64,000 bases of DNA from Crateriforma spongiae (GTDB taxonomy: Bacteria; Planctomycetota; Planctomycetia; Pirellulales; Pirellulaceae): NCBI RefSeq assembly GCF_012290005.1, contig NZ_JAAXMS010000001.1:992001-1056000 (forward strand), read 5' to 3'. A program made the translations under genes and the position numbers. The notes beneath the pieces were generated by a model that had not been told where the DNA came from, made no database searches, and was given only the letters and a program-made list of their open reading frames with translations. Position 1 is the stretch's first letter. Each line of letters opens with the position of its first letter. This document shows positions 62,821 through 64,000 of this stretch, piece after piece.

Positions 62821-63734
62821 GCTGATCTTTCGGATTGCAATGGAGTGGGACACAGAAGGACAAACAGTGCTGCCGCCAGAAGGTCGGCGGTGGTACCCGG
62901 ATTCAAACGGTTCCCATCTGATCTTAGACGTTCGTCCAATGTCCGGATCGAAGACGGGGATTCACAGTCGGTTTCGCGGAACCACTGCCGGACATTCAAC
63001 GCGATTTCCGTCCCGCATTTGCGGCCGATCAGCGAGTCGGTGTTTTCTTGCAGCCATCGATGTTGCGCCAAGCAGATTCCTTGGATCGTGTCACCCGTTT
63101 CATCGATGCAATGCTTCAATAGCGGTGTCATTTGGTGAAGCAGTCCATCGAATCCGTTGACGTACTCCCGGGCGATCCCATCACGTTTCGAAGCCAGACG
63201 CATCGCGGCCATCAGATCATCATGATTTGCTCGGTCGTCGTGGACGTCCATTTCCAAGTCGTCTGATTCGTCACTCGGGTTCATCCCGCCGGCCATTGCA
63301 TGGGCGATTGCACGAAAGACCGCCCTGCTCTGTCGGACGCTGATCGACGACAGCACATTCGTGACCGACTGAAAACGCGACCATGGCGATTGGTTGCCCA
63401 CCGATGCCAGAAAATTGGTTCGCATGACCGCTTCCGCCAACGGGGCGATCAACAAAGCAATTCCCAGATTCACATTCGTGCCGGTTACCCGCCGTGTCTG
63501 CACCACAGTGGATTCGATTCGTTGGCCCCAACCCAGATCAGTGCGAGTCAGCTGGACCGCGGCGATTTCTGCTGCCTGGGCAAAGTGTGCGAACGAAAGG
63601 TCATCAAATACGCGGCCCGGATGCACGTTGCCTGGTTTCGGAGCGGTCGCCTCAAGAACGCAGGCCCAGCGGACGGCATCGCCCACCGTGTGAATCATCG
63701 GCGCGAAAGCATTCAGAGGGCTGTTGTCATTCAC
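62817..63734 (-). CDS. CitG/MdcB-like triphosphoribosyl-dephospho-CoA synthase family protein
   Basis: A 305-residue protein of the CitG (PF01874) type. It has the conserved ACVLEATAPKPGNVHPGR block, GTNVNLGIALLIAPLAEAV, and a C-terminal LNPGTTADLLAAALFV. Classical members build the prosthetic-group precursor of citrate or malonate lyases, but no lyase genes are near. Similar genes are also found in organisms with tetrahydromethanopterin-linked C1 metabolism. The GTG start at 63734 overlaps the stop of the hydrolase (GTGA); ATG 63698 is an alternative. Confidence 0.85.
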   Translation of the reverse strand: MNDNSPLNAFAPMIHTVGDAVRWACVLEATAPKPGNVHPGRVFDDLSFAHFAQAAEIAAVQLTRTDLGWGQRIESTVVQTRRVTGTNVNLGIALLIAPLAEAVMRTNFLASVGNQSPWSRFQSVTNVLSSISVRQSRAVFRAIAHAMAGGMNPSDESDDLEMDVHDDRANHDDLMAAMRLASKRDGIAREYVNGFDGLLHQMTPLLKHCIDETGDTIQGICLAQHRWLQENTDSLIGRKCGTEIALNVRQWFRETDCESPSSIRTLDERLRSDGNRLNPGTTADLLAAALFVLLCPTPLQSERSA

Positions 63735-64000
63735 GTCGATTGCAGAAATTCGTCGATCGCATTCAGAGTTTCGTTCGGTGCGTCTTCCAGCACATAGTGC
63801 CCCGCATCCTCGATCGGCACCACAGTGGCGTTGGGCCAGTGCCCTTGGAAACGCTCCAGGCATTCGGGTCGAAAACACCAATCCTGCATGCCCCAGATCA
63901 ACAAGATTGGAAGACCGGAAAGCGACGGCAGCTCCGATTCAAGCTTTTGTAACACCGGAAACGTCCGGTGCGACCGATGCATCGGAATGTCTTGGACAAA
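63731..64000 (-). CDS. Alpha/beta hydrolase, C-terminal part (runs off the right edge)
   Basis: Only the last 89 codons are in the window. The segment PILLIWGMQDWCFRPECLERF has the Asp region before the cap return and the end ATVVPIEDAGHYVLEDAPNE has the catalytic His (AGHYVLED), both typical of the haloalkane-dehalogenase-like alpha/beta hydrolases. The Ser nucleophile lies outside. Its stop overlaps the CitG-like start by four bases, so it heads or continues the operon. Confidence 0.85.
   Translation of the reverse strand, partial: FVQDIPMHRSHRTFPVLQKLESELPSLSGLPILLIWGMQDWCFRPECLERFQGHWPNATVVPIEDAGHYVLEDAPNETLNAIDEFLQST

Noticed and set aside
1-64000. Search for CRISPR arrays, tRNA/rRNA genes, transposases and integrases
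   Set aside because: No regularly spaced repeats, no cloverleaf with T-arm signature in spacers, no DDE or integrase motifs in the translated frames. A tRNAscan or Infernal run would be needed to exclude short RNAs fully.

Overview
The window reads as chromosomal DNA of a planctomycete, most likely a Pirellulaceae member close to Rhodopirellula. The grounds are moderately high GC, long divergent spacers, a Cys-type sulfatase, a PQQ-like beta-propeller, a LIVBP/kinase/regulator sensor set, Pkn-type kinase architecture, a giant secretin and a flagellar set that diverges from model systems. This assignment is an inference from gene content; no rRNA or tRNA was found. I see no insertion sequence, prophage, integrase or CRISPR array.

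Layout. 1-6150: 5' part of leuS (minus), a membrane-anchored LRR protein, then pepP-accB-accC (Xaa-Pro peptidase and two acetyl-CoA carboxylase subunits) and a HEAT-repeat lipoprotein on the other strand. 6567-12061: a three-gene signalling unit made of a periplasmic LIVBP-like receptor, a PAS histidine kinase and a REC plus degenerate-HD regulator. 12077-14400: hemL and hemC (tetrapyrrole synthesis). 14802-17603: a Ser/Thr kinase fused to a decayed Hsp70-like module. 17791-26519: dapF, sulfatase, PQQ propeller, a GT4 glycosyltransferase (minus), leuB, cdsA and tatD. 26542-29160: mutS (minus). 29627-34483: a 1310-residue secretin with about eight N-type modules, then a lipoprotein. 34496-37002: ribosomal protein S1 translationally coupled to ymdB. 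37130-39390: two hypothetical genes flanking a structured, terminator-ended intergenic element. 39450-43121: putA. 43509-45887: a small membrane protein and a CrtI-type carotenoid desaturase. 45937-51961: flagellar genes flgF-flgG-flgA-flgH-flgI-flgJ-flgN, read right to left. 52471-53574: a membrane protein with a complete voltage-sensor-like S1-S4 unit, no pore and a C-terminal coiled coil. 53671-60981: GH2 beta-mannosidase-like enzyme, Wza-like export lipoprotein with a partner lipoprotein, and a WecA-like initiating transferase (exopolysaccharide). 61049-64000: fliG, then a tightly overlapping alpha/beta hydrolase - CitG-like - 6-carboxytetrahydropterin-synthase-like operon.

How the genes fit together. 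Most loci are single housekeeping genes or short operons. Coherent systems are the flagellar basal-body set (P/L rings, distal rod, assembly chaperone, with fliG 9 kb away), the exopolysaccharide initiation/export group, accBC with pepP, and the receptor-kinase-regulator unit.

The most unusual items are the pore-less voltage-sensor protein, the kinase-Hsp70 fusion, the many-ringed secretin, the structured intergenic element at 37750-37888, and the pterin/CitG-like operon at the right edge.
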